NCBI RefSeq assembly: GCF_040412425.1
Contig: NC_089766.1
Span: forward strand, 19,117,929 to 19,181,928
DNA: 64,000 nt
Origin: Macrobrachium rosenbergii
Taxonomy: Eukaryota; Arthropoda; Malacostraca; Decapoda; Palaemonidae
Direction: 5' to 3'
Notes under the pieces: generated by a model
What the model was told of the DNA's origin: nothing
The model's input: only the letters and a program-made list of their open reading frames with translations
Databases searched by the model: none
Made by a program: the position numbers and the translations under genes
In this document: in pieces, positions 37,701-49,454 of the stretch
How the letters are laid out: every line of letters begins with the position of its first letter
Numbering within the stretch: the first letter of the stretch is position 1

Positions 37701-38039
37701 GTAACTTTCCAGAAGTGTGTGTGGAGAACGTTAACTTTCTGCATTTAGGATTTCTTCAGACAATTAATTATTGCTAAAATTAATAGTAATAACTCCTTCT
37801 CCTCTTCTTCTTCCGCCATTTCAGGGGCCACAATGTACCGTCTCCCATCGCTGCAGTAAAGGAACTGTGTATTCACAGACATTCGTAGCTTTCAGTGGGA
37901 ATACACGCATATCAAGTATAGCTAACATGGCTCCATGGCATATCGTAGCGCGCTTAGCATCGCATCCGGTGTGAAGCGGCCTAAATTATGCTAACATAGG
38001 ATAGTTCACCAGTGCTTGGGGATATCCAGAACTTGTGTC

Positions 38040-39500
38040 AACAGACAGGGATCTTTCACAGAGTATAATCCTATGAAGCCGATGAAATATGGAACCCAAA
38101 TTTCTATTTTGTGTGAGGCAGAATCCGGTTATGTTTGATTTCATGGTGTACCATGGTGCAATCGCCCTCTGTATGATGAGGTTTTTCAGTTGCTTGGCCC
38201 ATATCTAAATAAAGGTTACCACGTGCCCATGGATAATTATCACAACTCCGTGAATCTGACAGAAGAGCTGTAGGAACACGGGTGCACACCTTTACGGCTT
38301 ATGAGAGTGGCACCAAAGGCACTCAAGTCAAAAACAAACCCTCCCCCCCCGGCTACAGTATCAACTTCTGAAGGAAAGGCAACACATTTATTTTGCTCTG
38401 AGTGGACAGGTTGGTTACTGTAATAACCAAAAGGGCGAGGACAGGAGGAGTGTGTTCAAAAAAGAAGGTGAAGAAGGTGCTGCTTCTCAGGTGGTGACTA
38501 TGGAATGGGATGGAATGGAATATAGAGTTTAGGCCAAAGGCCAAGCACTGGGACCTGTGAGGTCACTCCAGTGCTGGAAAGGAAATTGAGAGTAGGTAGG
38601 TTTGAAAGGTGCAACAGTAGGAATACCTCGCAGTTCCACCTTGGGATAATTGTTAGGAGGGTGGATAGCAAGATGGAAGAAAGATAATATGAATGGAGAT
38701 AGAGTAAAGGGAATGAACGGGGTTGCAGCTAGGGGCCGAAGAGACGCTGCAAAGAACTTTTACCAATGCCTACAGTGCACCCCGTGAGGTGCACTGATGG
38801 CACTACCCCCCTACGAGGAGGTGGTGACTATTGCAGCACAACCAACTGTTGCCACTGGGGAATACATACGGTGTATAAGGGGAGTTGATCTCTTGGACCA
38901 AATGATCAAGTACCACAGCCCCATATGGAAGACGTGAAGTGGTCTAAGAAAATGCTGATGTCCTTGCAGCAAATGGCATTGCAAAATGCATACATTTTGT
39001 ATCACAAGGATACCACAGACGAAAATAAACTAAAACTCTTACAGTTCCATGAACTGGCATATACCAATTTGATGGAATTCAATCCAGAGGAATGGCCTGC
39101 TGGTGACCTTTCCATTCCCGATGCATATTCTGTGCAAGGTGTTGCAGCTGCTCCAGATAATCCTGCCCCTGCTTATGCTGCTATGTCCACCCCTAGTGCA
39201 TCAACTGTCTCTCCTACCCCTACCACTTCTGACAATGCTGCTTTCCCTTGGGTACCTGAAGACAAAACTCCAAAACGATGTCAATGATCCTTGACCCTGT
39301 ACTCGTCTTTCTCCTGGCAATGTTCACATGCCAGAGCCACTGCCAGGTTTCAAGAAGCAGAGGATGAGGTGCCGCGTTTGCTCTATGAAGGCCATTTGAA
39401 AGGACACCACGTATCATTGTGCCCTGTACAGATTATATACCTCTCTGCATACACACCCAATGCTTCCGTGATTACCATACGAAGCGGCACTCGTCCACCG
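38040..39500 (+). pseudogene. piggyBac-family transposase pseudogene, split by SINE
   Basis: The DDE_Tnp_1_7-type transposase is readable in pieces. KPMKYGTQ is near 38,073-38,099. LCEAESGY then DFMVYHGA is near 38,107-38,161. MDNY at 38,229-38,240 holds the second catalytic Asp. Downstream of the SINE, GVDLLDQMIKYH at 38,881-38,916 holds the third catalytic Asp, then KWSKKMLMSLQQMALQNAYI in the open frame 38,925-39,287. A C-terminal Cys-rich zinc domain follows at about 39,365-39,490 (CRVC, YHCAL, PLC, CFRDYH, across frameshifts). The first acidic site appears as Glu in AESGY. The 5' part was not found. Frameshifts and the SINE abolish function. Confidence 0.9.
38489..38831 (-). mobile_element. 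R1 SINE inserted in piggyBac gene, with 13-bp TSD
   Basis: The R1 element at 38,502-38,818 (317 bp) is bracketed by a perfect direct repeat AGGTGGTGACTAT at 38,489-38,501 and 38,819-38,831. Host transposase coding sequence resumes directly after the repeat. This fixes both ends of R1: the tail side GGAATGGGATGGAATGG at left and the fixed end CCCCCCTACG at right. A target duplication of this length fits LINE-mediated retroposition. Confidence 0.95.
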
Positions 39501-40560
39501 AGGTCTGGGGAAGCCCAGGCACCGCCCCCCTGGTCTGGATGGAACTGCAGGCAGAAACAGAGGGCATCAGGACATTTCCTCCCTCCTCCCCTGGTCATGC
39601 GATTTTTCAACTGCAAGGTCTGAAAATAACTTTTGAGATTTTACAGTATGCCTGGCTTTATCACGCGATTAAAATTTAATTACTTTATTTTTGGGGATGG
39701 GACAAATAGTAATAAACTATGTATCACTGGAAAAAATTACTGTATTTTTATGTGCATAGTAATAAGAAATATTATAAATAAAATTGACTTATTTTTTGGC
39801 AAGTTCTTAAATTCAGTAACTTCTGGAGATTTCTCACTATGCCTAAGTTCTCCCTGGCTGCTCTTGCGAGTTTGTTTACTTTTTTGGGGTGATTGTGCAA
39901 TATCTATTGCTATGAATTATATATCATCAGTGGAAATGAAACATTATTGATCTTTCTCAGCGTGTAAATGAGACTAAATATCTCAATTTACCTATTTTTG
40001 GTGAGTTTTTGAAAATTAGTAACAAACAGGGGTCGCTGACCAATAACCTATAACTGGTGCGTATATTTTGCGTTTGTTTTATTGCCCTTTGTCATATCGT
40101 ACCTAACAAAGTAGTAATGAATTATATATCAAAAGAAAGTCTATTTATTTTGCTTTTTATGATGAATAAAAAAATGAGGTATCTCTTGTTTAGCGAGTTT
40201 TGGTGAATTAAGAAAAAAAAGTGGCACAATTTTCCAAAACGGCTAACTTCAACTCGTGATATTGATTTTTGTTTTTTTTTTTCTAACATAAATTACAACT
40301 CATTAGATTTACAATAAGTCAAATTCATTAACGTAGCATGAAATATCAGGATACAAGGAGCAACAAAAAAAATACCGTTATGCATGTTAGTACGACCCGT
40401 GGAGCAGGGCATCTGACCTGACTCAGCCTCTGACGAGGACGGTATCATCAGAAGGTTAACCTATCATTAATTTAGTAGAAATTTCACCTCATAAGCAAAC
40501 AACAATCGAGATTAGAGGCGTTGTTTCTTTCAATTTCAGTCCAATTTAGGTTAACCAAAA
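39501..40560. repeat. ~200-bp degenerate direct repeats after piggyBac
   Basis: Three related units begin near 39,705, 39,910 and 40,115. Each opens with an ATGAATTATATATCA-like string and includes a GTTTTTGAAAATTAGTAAC-like string near its middle. They probably form the subterminal region of the piggyBac element. A terminal inverted repeat was not confirmed; TTAA occurs at several places, including about 40,456. Confidence 0.55.
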
Positions 40561-41522
40561 ATAAAATCTGGGAACAAATCAAGGAACCACCACAACTGAT
40601 AATAAATTGCAGTGCAGTAGTCATAACTTTTTATCTTTTAAATGAAAAGTTTATAATCTTCTATGTAAGATATTTAAATTGTATGAAGAAATTTTATGTA
40701 TATTTTACAGAAAATTGTCAGCAATATCAATAATTACAAAATAATGTAAAGAATTATAAGGCAAATCTTTTGTTATATCAGACAAATATTCGATAAATAT
40801 GCTGTCCTTTTGTTTGTGAGCTTCTTCCATTCAAGCGATTCGTTGGGAAATAAGAATATTCAAATGATGTCTTCAAGACTTTCCTCACTAAGCTCCTGAC
40901 TAAATTTATTTATTTTTTTCATCTTGGCTTCCAAATAACGTCGTTCCCTTATTATTTAGAGCAAATAATCTGTGTATGAGTGAGAGTAGCCTTCAGGCTC
41001 TGCCTGACAAATTCAATCTTCAGCAAAGATTAACTTCCTGAAGTTGAGCAGAACAACCGAGAATCATGGACGGAGCAGAGGAAGGATTTTGGTGTTCAAA
41101 GCCCTGAAGGTGCTAAAGGAAAAATGACTAACGATCAATAAGAGAAACAGAAAGATCAACCCAGTACAATACTGGAGAATAGGCCTAAAGAGTTGAAATG
41201 CTTCTTATGAAGACAAAGCCAAATTAGCCAAAGAAAGACAAATATTACACAAATGTTATCTTCTAAAATCCTTCAGACACCATTTGGAGACATTCGTTAC
41301 GGGACTGAAAGGGAGAGAGGTGAGAGACAGAAGAGAGAAAATGGGAAGAAAATTTTATATTCTCAGCGATATTCCATTAATAACTGGGCGTGTTTAATCT
41401 GTTCGACAAATAACTTTGGTTAATTAAAGACAGAAGAAAACACGACCATTTGCTTCCTTCCATGTTAGTTTGAGACGAAAGATAAGGTCTTTTCTTCCTG
41501 AATCAAGTTAGTCTGAGACATC
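40561..41522. other. Anonymous AT-rich sequence, no gene seen
   Basis: No recognised motif or repeat. Confidence 0.5.
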
Positions 41523-41537
41523 TTTATATATATATAG

Positions 41538-41636
<99 letters not shown>

Positions 41637-41655
41637 TATATATATATATGTGACA
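41523..41655. repeat. (TA)n tract
   Basis: Interrupted TA dinucleotides. Confidence 0.95.
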
Positions 41656-41884
41656 ATGAGTTAAATAATATTTTTTTATAAATATAAACTTATTGTTTTA
41701 TATATATCCGTATGTAAACTTCTATTATTTGGATATGCATATGTTGGTATATTGGAAAAACATAGCAGCCGTTTCTCTGCCTCTAAAAAGTAGGAAAGTA
41801 CAATCGATATATCTACAGCGATCTATAGGAAGGCATATCTTCATATGTCTAGCAATTGCTCCTCTAATATATAATATATAAAAA

Positions 41885-42160
41885 TATTGGCAAATGTCGG
41901 GCCGAGTGGGGACCCCATTGCCATTCCGTCAATATATATATATATATTATATGAAACACCATTAAAATAAAGGCAGTGTCCCGCACTTCCAGTTGTAAAA
42001 GTTTCTTAAAATTGTCATTGTTAAAATATATAAAACAGTTTTAGTTTCAGTAAAATTTTTTTAAAATTATCTCTTTTGTCTCTTCACGGGGAAATTTGTG
42101 AATAAAGATTCAACATCCAGACTAACCATGTACAAATCAGTCTTGTATTAAGAAAAAGGA
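41885..42160 (-). pseudogene. Penelope-like RT fragment, minus strand
   Basis: On the minus strand 42,145-42,080 reads DLYMVSLDVESLFTNFPVK, and 41,930-41,890 reads DGMAMGSPLGPTFA, both characteristic of Penelope-like element RT. A TA tract interrupts it near 41,932-41,950. Penelope elements encode an RT with a GIY-YIG nuclease and copy themselves into the genome. This fragment lies head-to-head with the plus-strand fragment at 42,190-42,485, which holds the preceding RT part. Confidence 0.85.
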
Positions 42161-42189
42161 CTTATAAATCCTAAAAATATTTTCTAAAA

Positions 42190-42485
42190 ATGAAAAATGC
42201 GGTATTCGAAACCTGATAAAGGTAAAGGCGTGGTTTTTGTTAATGAACAGAACTTTGAATACATATTAGTTTGAAACATTCAAGTGGTGAATCAAAATCT
42301 TTTGAACTGATTTAAGGGTTAAAATTTTCAAAAATTTAATTATAAGAGGTTATTGAACCCTGATACTTACTAAAGTTTTTATTTAGTTAATGGTTCAATT
42401 CATATGGAATTTATATGGTTTTTAAAGTATATAAAGCTGATAATAAGTTCAAAACCCATTTCAACCAGCGAAGGACAAGGACTCA
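42190..42485 (+). pseudogene. Penelope-like RT N-terminal fragment, plus strand
   Basis: RYSKPDKGKGVVFVNEQNF at about 42,200-42,256 matches the KPDKG block at the start of Penelope RT. YMVFKVYKADNKFKT at about 42,411-42,455 corresponds to the YGLPKVHK block. It breaks off where the minus-strand fragment at 41,885-42,160 would continue, so the element was inverted or is two copies joined head-to-head. Confidence 0.8.
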
Positions 42486-45400
42486 AACTACTGTACCCAG
42501 TAAATTAGAAAAACTTTTGGTTCCAGGAGGTTGGTTCTGATTGATACCACTTAATAATTACTACAATTCCCAGATATATATGAAAGCATATTTTCTGTAT
42601 GTTTACCTTTTAGCAGATTGTATATGAAAAATGTGGGGGCTAGTGCGAGGCTGGTGACAAACTATATGGTAGCATGGGATATTGGGTTCCTCTGAATAAA
42701 CAACTGGTTTGATGCTGGATATTAAATTTGCATAATTTCAAACATTGCCTGGATCAACCCCATCAGTGAACCATAAAATTAAAGATAAAAAAGAAAATAT
42801 ATTATTTCCAGTAGTGATTGGATATTAAAGACGTTTGGGAAGCTTCTGATTGATATAAATCATCCTTGATGTGATAAATGTCATAATAAAAACTGGTGCA
42901 TTAAATTTCAACATATTTTATTGACCAAATGCAAAACACCTGAGTTCGACGGGTGAGTTGATGGGAGTCACTATCTCTGGATTCCATTGCATACTGGTTC
43001 GACCCCACGGGAGTTGATTATCAACTGGGTCTGGTCTCTGGTCATATTTTTTCTGAGTAGAGCAAATTCATATTAAACATTTATATGAATTACCTGCTGT
43101 TCGGTGGATCGAGTAATCCAAGTGATGGACCACGTATCGATTATGATTCCCTTCGGTATCATTTGGGAGGTAGAGAGAATTGGATATTAAGCCCAAAATC
43201 AATTTTCTTCCTCCTTTCTCTCCCTCTTAAACTGGTTTTTGCTCATGAATCACCTCATTCCATTCAGCCACAAAAGTTCTCTCTCTCTCTCTTTCTCTCA
43301 GGCATTCAGACATATCGTTGGAAGAAAGGAAATCCTATGTGAATCATGAAATACAAAGAAGGTGATAAAGCCTTCTTCTCTCTGTTCCGAATGCTGTGGA
43401 CTTTATTGTGTTGCGACACTTTCGGGAAAAGTGACCACGGTTGTGCCTTTATCTTTTTAATTTATTTATTTATTTATTTATTTAAGAAGTGTTCCTCCGT
43501 TCTCAGAAAGCACGAGATCTCCATTCCGCCACTCATGAGAAAGATACAGAGGGATATTCTTGATCTCAGGCTGGTGATGCACTCTCTCATGTGGGAACAC
43601 ATGGAGACTGACGTACTTATGATAAAAATTATAATGATAAGAGTAAAGGCTTTTTTTTTTTTTAGGTAACTCTTGCTTTCTATTTGTAAGTGGCAGAATC
43701 TTGACTTGTTTTGATAGTTTTTTCTAACCAAACTTTTTCCGAGAGATTTTTTTCTTATTATGTCGTTTGTCTAAAATTCTCTGAATATGAATCGTTTGCA
43801 TTTGAGTATTGGAAAGAAACATTTCCATTCCAAGTCAATGTAATCATTTTAAACCAAGTTTCTTGGATTTAAATACCAGGGAGGAAATTCCCGTTATCAA
43901 TGTCCTCCAACGAAATCATGGTCTCGACCTGGTTCGAGCATGGTGAGGTATGGGATTCCCTTATTTGCCTCATCTGCAGACCTGAATAAGGATTTTCCTC
44001 AGTGATCTTCACTTTGGTTCCTGGTCGTCCCTGGGAGTCAAGGACGATTGTTTCGGGGAGAGAGAACGTTGGATGCTCCCTGGTGCATGGATACCAGTCT
44101 CAGTGATATCTACCTCCAGAAGATTGTCATTATCACATGGCATCTGCCTCTATCTTCAGTCTCACACAAATACGTTATTATTACCTCGACATTTTCTGGA
44201 ATTACTGAAGGGTTATGAAGGAGATATGAGTATCAGCTAAGTTTGTGTAGTCAGGAATATTATTGCTGATTTTATTTCGCTAGGAAAAGGAACGGTCGAG
44301 CGGATGATAAGTTTTAATCAGGCAGTAAATTTGCTCTCAGCTTATGTTTTCAGTCCTAAGAATCCCATTGGTTATGACAATTGAATCAACGTCTGATTAA
44401 AATGTATTTAAACTTATAAAGCGTTCCATCTCCTCTTCTCTTAGCCATCGCCCATAACATGAAAAAAACAAAATATGATTCGTAAATTAGTGTCATGATT
44501 GTTCCGTAGAACTTTCCCCTACAGTCGCTTCTACTTTTGTAACACTTTTGAATCCAGGAAATAAAAAAAGAATATTATGAGTATCTTGAGGTTAGGAAGA
44601 GAGAAAATGACAGTAAAAGGTCGGAATTTGTTTATCTTTCCATTTTCAACCTTGTCAAGAGAAAAGTTTCTCCTGCTTTCCCAAAGGGGAGAAATTGACA
44701 GAGAGTGGAAGACTGACGACTCTTCTGATCAAAAAGACTGACAGACTCACAAACAGAAATAAACAGACACATGAAAAGCGATGGAGAGAAAACGTGGCTA
44801 CAGTCTTAGGTAAGCGCAGTGATAAACAGTGACCTAGACTGTCAATATGTGCCACAGGGGCATCTCAAGTTTTCTATCCTTAATGAGCTGTGGAGAGGGG
44901 CTTTGTTTTCCTCCATAGTGGCTTACTTTTGTGTGTTTCACGTGAGAGTTGGGACAGGTCCACAGGACTGAGAATTATGTCCATGTGTGTTTAGGAGTTC
45001 CAGAGAAACAAGGGAGACACGCATGATCATTTTGAAGGATTCCAAGAAATCGGCTACACAAAAGCTACGAATTCATTAAAATTGAAAAATAAATTTGTTC
45101 TTCTTAACCTAATAGAATGAGAACTCATTCGTTGCAGGAATGTCTTGAATAAGGGTTGACAGATCAGGTACCATTTCACAAATCGTTCTAATGGCAAATG
45201 AGATCTATGAAAAGCAATGTATAATCATAAAAGAACTGGAACTTTTCAGATGAATGAACTTTGGACGACCAATGAGGGGGAAGGTGCGTTGTTGAGCAAT
45301 CAACAGTGCCACATAAACTAACCTAACTGAAGCCCCCAACAAACCTTAAATGTCTGGTGTAAGCGGCAATGGGTGGCGATTTGACAGAACAGAAAGAGCG

Positions 45401-46063
45401 ATGGAGTGTGAGCAGGCATGTTAAAGAACTCTTGGCAGGTCAATATTTACCTGTGATTATTGCAGCCTGAACTCTTGATTATTGCAAGTCTTGTTTTATT
45501 TCCTCTTTTTGAAAAGTTGGCATTTGTCTTGATCTCTCTCTCTCTCTCTCTCCTCACCTTTCTCTCTCTCTCTCTCTCGATTTCTCTGTCAATTTCTTAA
45601 TATGATAATATGATTTCATATTCATTAAACTCTGTTAGCCATCACTAAAGAAGGAACATGCCGCAACCCACTCAAAACATCGTCTGAATTATTCATGAGC
45701 AGAATGATTAAAAGATGAGAGATGCAATTAAACACATCTTCCTCAGAGACTCTGGAATTAAGCCTAATGAAGTCAAGTTGTATTTGAATTGCATATTAAC
45801 TGAAAGTTAATATGCAATATGAGTGGACAAATAACACCACTTCCTTTTAACTTCTACGGCGGAAGAGCCATTTTATTCTAAGATTTTTTCGGAAATCCAA
45901 TAAAAAGGAATACTGACGATCAACCGACAGTTTTGAAATTCTGATGAATGAACTACGGGAATGCGGCAAACTGAATGTCGTGCAGCTCAAAATTAGTTAT
46001 TTCAATTTACATCATCTCAAGGAAGAGAAAACCGAAATAGTTCGAAAGCAATTTTGATATAAT

Positions 46064-46068
<5 letters not shown>
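42486..46068. other. Anonymous sequence, no gene seen
   Basis: Short simple repeats only: (ATTT)n at about 43,456-43,483 and (TC)n at 45,534-45,579. A B-box-like GGTTCGACCCC lies at 42,996-43,006 without a convincing A-box. Short ORFs have no recognisable domains. Confidence 0.5.
45788..45818. other. Perfect 14-bp inverted repeat, 3-nt loop
   Basis: ATTGCATATTAACT at 45,788-45,801, loop GAA, then its exact reverse complement at 45,805-45,818. No flanking gene gives it a function. Confidence 0.8.

Positions 46069-46121
<53 letters not shown>
46069..46121. repeat. (GA)n tract
   Basis: Pure GA run directly upstream of the readable Penelope sequence. Confidence 0.97.
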
Positions 46122-46123
<2 letters not shown>

Positions 46124-46124
46124 G

Positions 46125-47330
46125 TCTATGATACTGTCTAAAATGTCATTATAGTAGAAGCTCTCCACATCCAACGATGCACATAGATGAAACAGTACGG
46201 ATGATCCTTGACGGGGTCTACCCCATCCCAACACTGAACGTTCCAGATGAATCACAACAGCGCTTGCTCGAAATCTGCACTCAGGAGGCCCCAATTTCTC
46301 TATAAACAATGGCAAATGTGACGCAGATCGGCGGAGTAGCCATGGGTTCTCCTCTTGGTGTGCTGTTGCCAACTTTTATATGGGGGATGGGTGGTTGGGG
46401 GGGATTGCCGAGCAGCGTATCTTCAGTAGGTTCCCAGACCAGCAGTATATGTTCGTCATGTCAATGACACCTTCGTCAATGTCGCTGACGAAGATGAACT
46501 GGAGACACTCAGGCGCACCTTTGAGGAGGAACCGGCTCTCCGCTTCACATGTAATAGAAGTGTGGATGGCACCATTCCCTTGCTGGACATCTGTGTCGCC
46601 AGCACTCCTCAAGTCTTTCACACACAGGTCCATTGTAAGCCCACAAACATCGGGCTCTGCCTCAATGGCAATAGTGAATAACCCCCCCAAAAAGAAAATC
46701 AAATCCTCAGTCATGAACACCTATGTTCGTCATGCCCTCTCACTGTTTTCTTGGAATACCACTTCCGATGAGCTCAAACACATCACCCAAACCCTGGTGG
46801 ATAAAGGATATTGTTACCATCAGGTTGCCAGGGTGACAAGAAATGCTGTCATCAGGCGGTATCGGCAGGAGAACTACTCCCCATGCCAGAGTAAGAGGAC
46901 CATTAGATTGTTCTACAGGGGCTTTATGAACACTGAGTACAAGAGAGACGAGGCAGCCTAAAGAACATCATCGGCGCCCTTGTAAAACCCACGGATGCAG
47001 ACAAAAAAGTTGACCTTATGTTCTACTATAGGGATCGGAAGACTACCCAGCACCTCATGAGGAACAGCCCTGTCAATAGTGATGATCCCATGAAGAGGAG
47101 AGGAGTGGTTAATCAAATGTCGTGACCTGAGAACGGATGCTGCTACTTGTACATTGGTATGACTATGACTTGACTCTCCAAGAGGCAGTATACCAACACT
47201 ACAGATTGTAAGAAGCGCAAAAATAGAAGACGGCGACCATGACCACTGCCACCTCTGATATAAGGAGGCCCCTGCCATCCTTTGATGGAAACCATCACTG
47301 AACGTAACCCAGGAGACCCTTCCCCCTCCC
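46125..47330 (+). pseudogene. Penelope-like element: RT and GIY-YIG pseudogene
   Basis: RT motifs appear in order: HIDETVRMILDGVYPIPTL (about 46,174-46,230), GVAMGSPLG (46,333-46,359), the catalytic box as HVNDTFV at 46,457-46,477 (first Asp changed to Asn), then a TFEEEPALRFTC and LLDICVA region to 46,610. After a frameshift come the thumb/linker (VMNTYVRHALSLFS at about 46,712-46,753; RLFYRGFMNTEYKRDEAA to 46,961) and a GIY-YIG start, CYLYIGMT at 47,141-47,164. The 5' part is missing at the GA tract ending 46,121. Stops, frameshifts and the Asn substitution make it inactive. Antisense ORFs here are shadows. Confidence 0.88.
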
Positions 47331-48167
47331 TTCCACCGCCAGGAGAACGGCAAAGCGTGCCTCTGGGAGAGCAATTCAGCTGCCCACTATTTTAGGCAGC
47401 GGTCCCTATGACCAAAACTCCTGGAGACCTGGCACCAACCAATCAGTGATTACTTCAGTCAGCCAGACTTTCCCAGATGAGTCATTCCGCTCCCAGCCAA
47501 TAGGCATCTCCTCCCCTTCTTCCCTGAAAGAATCGTGAAACTGAATGATTCTAGTTCCAATGACCATTTTGTTAATTATCAACAACTAGTTAGTAATATA
47601 TGAGGTGCCATATGGACATCTGCACTGAGATTCACAGACGAACATTTCCAAGTTTTGATGCGTCGGAAGCTTTCATGCAGACTGCCCATTATGGGGAATG
47701 AATATATTTTGCATATAATCAAGTCTTTGGTTTTTGCGTGGCTCATATATTTTCTTATATATGGTAGCGTCACAACAGTTGGGGGTCCCCTGCCGCTGCC
47801 GTGCAAGGACAGCAGAGATATACTGACATCAACAATTGAAATAGTCCGTCTATGTACACAATTTGAAACTAAGTATAGAGGAACATAGCTAAGAATTGCT
47901 TCTTTCTGCCTGACCCTCTGTTAAACAATAAATTTCACCAAAGGTTTCATTCGATTCCCAAGAGTTCGTGAGAGAGGAAGACCACATGTAAGTAGGTAGA
48001 GGTAGATCACCAGTGGAAGAAACGAACTGGTTCAACTCTGGAAAGACAACGACATTTGGGCTCGGAAAGAATATAAATGTATTTTTATATTCAGGAAAAC
48101 ACTGGGAGGAATAGGAAAGGAGTTCAAAACCAAAGATAAGAAAAACACCTTTTCCTGAAGAGAAACA
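47331..48167. other. Anonymous sequence, no gene seen
   Basis: May include the 3' end of the Penelope element. No separate feature is supported. Confidence 0.45.
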
Positions 48168-48560
48168 CTTTGCTATCCGTGTAGACACCCTGGGATTACG
48201 TATGTAATCAACAGATAGGTTTGCTGAGAGCAAATGGGTGTTACAGACTAATACACACATAAACAAAGCCACTCCAACATCATCTAAAAACATAACAGAC
48301 ATCTCACACGTCTCGAACTGTCGACCTAAACCGCCCAGTTCTCCTCGCTGTTGGGAGAAAGGGAAAAAAAAATTGGTATGGAAACACACTTTACACATCG
48401 TTATTCTAATGGGGTCTAAGCGATGTCAGGCAGGGCAGCCGATCGAGGTTACGGCCTACCCCAACGCCAAATCAAAGTCCTTTAAAAAGAAGGCATCGTG
48501 CATACCCCATATAAAAAATGGGAAAAAGCACGTTAAAACGAAGAAGAAGAAGATGAAGAG
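48168..48560 (+). repeat. R2 SINE, 5'-truncated
   Basis: It lacks the tRNA-like head but matches the R2 body from CTATCCGTGTAGACACCC through CTAATACACACATAAACAA, GGTCTAAGCGATGTCAGGCA and ATATAAAAAATGGGAA to AGCACGTTAAAACGAAG, then a (GAA)n tail. Overlapping ORFs are not genes. Confidence 0.88.
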
Positions 48561-49136
48561 AATCAAGATACCAACTGCGTGTGAGGAAGAATGAGAATGA
48601 AAAGGAGCAGAGAAACTCAACAGATGATGCGTATTCCCTGGTTCATGAAAACAGCTCCTTTCTTCTAGGGAGGGTTTGCCATCACTGCAGGAAAGGAATC
48701 TATTTCACCTGACGCATTTTGTCTTCCAGTAACCGAGATTGTTCTGGGCGGCGGTGGCCGTCTCCGTTTCTTCATCCAAAATGAAATGTTAAAAGGTTCT
48801 GTCAAGACTCCGACCTTTAGCGCTTTGGCCTTAGTTATTCTTAGGCTCGAAACCAAAAGCAAATAATCATATAAAAGAAAAAGTAAAATGATTTTTTACG
48901 GTAAATGGAATAACAACCACTCTGTAAATATATTCTAATGAGAGGAATTAATTATCAACTTTTATCATGATTATTAACAAACTTATTTGTGAACATACTC
49001 TCAGACGACAGTTCACTATGATACACATGCATTGCCAATGGATGGCAAATAAAAAGTAAAAAGAAAAAAGAAAATGGGGAGAAGAGAGAGAGAGAAGGGA
49101 GAAGTTCGCATTCGCATAAACATTTAGAAAAATGTA
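48561..49136. other. Anonymous sequence, no gene seen
   Basis: A short (GA)n lies near 49,083-49,095. Nothing else recognised. Confidence 0.5.
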
Positions 49137-49454
49137 AACATTAAGATTCGTAATTCAGAAAGCCAGACACAGAAGAATGGTCATCAGAACACGATCTGGT
49201 ATAAAGGCAGAGGGATGGTCTGATTCCTGGGACTATAATTGGAAAATTTGTCTTTCCTTATCTTTCTCTGAAGAGACATTGACTCATAATTGGAAATAGG
49301 TTGGTTTTCGCCACATCTTCCAATGACATGAAATCATTTCAAGGCCTTGATATTTTCATAAAGTAAACCTAATTCATCGCCAAGTGAAATTCCGGAGTGC
49401 AAGATAAAGTAGTGATTGATTGATGACAATCGTTGATTAAGCAATAATAAATAA

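Larger units (their letters stand above)
31391..37704 (+). mobile_element. Ty3/gypsy-type LTR retrotransposon with IN before RT (Gmr1-like)
   Basis: A complete but mutated provirus-like insertion of about 6.3 kb. LTRs lie at 31,395-31,687 and 37,411-37,700, both starting TGTCATC and ending CATCACA. A 4-bp target duplication, GTAA, lies outside each LTR (31,391-31,394 and 37,701-37,704). The order is LTR, PBS, gag with CCHC, protease, integrase, RT, RNase H, about 1.1 kb noncoding, PPT, LTR. Canonical Ty3/gypsy elements place RT and RNase H before integrase; the reverse order is typical of Ty1/copia and, within Ty3/gypsy, of the Gmr1 lineage. Domain sequences are gypsy-like. No envelope ORF is seen. 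Many frameshifts and stops make this copy dead. Confidence 0.92.

Noticed and set aside
42996..43006. Another tRNA-like element from the B-box GGTTCGACCCC
   Set aside because: No convincing A box at the right distance and no second copy in the window.
46007..46720. Two minus-strand ORFs (121 and 114 codons)
   Set aside because: Antisense shadows of the plus-strand Penelope RT, whose motifs are clear.
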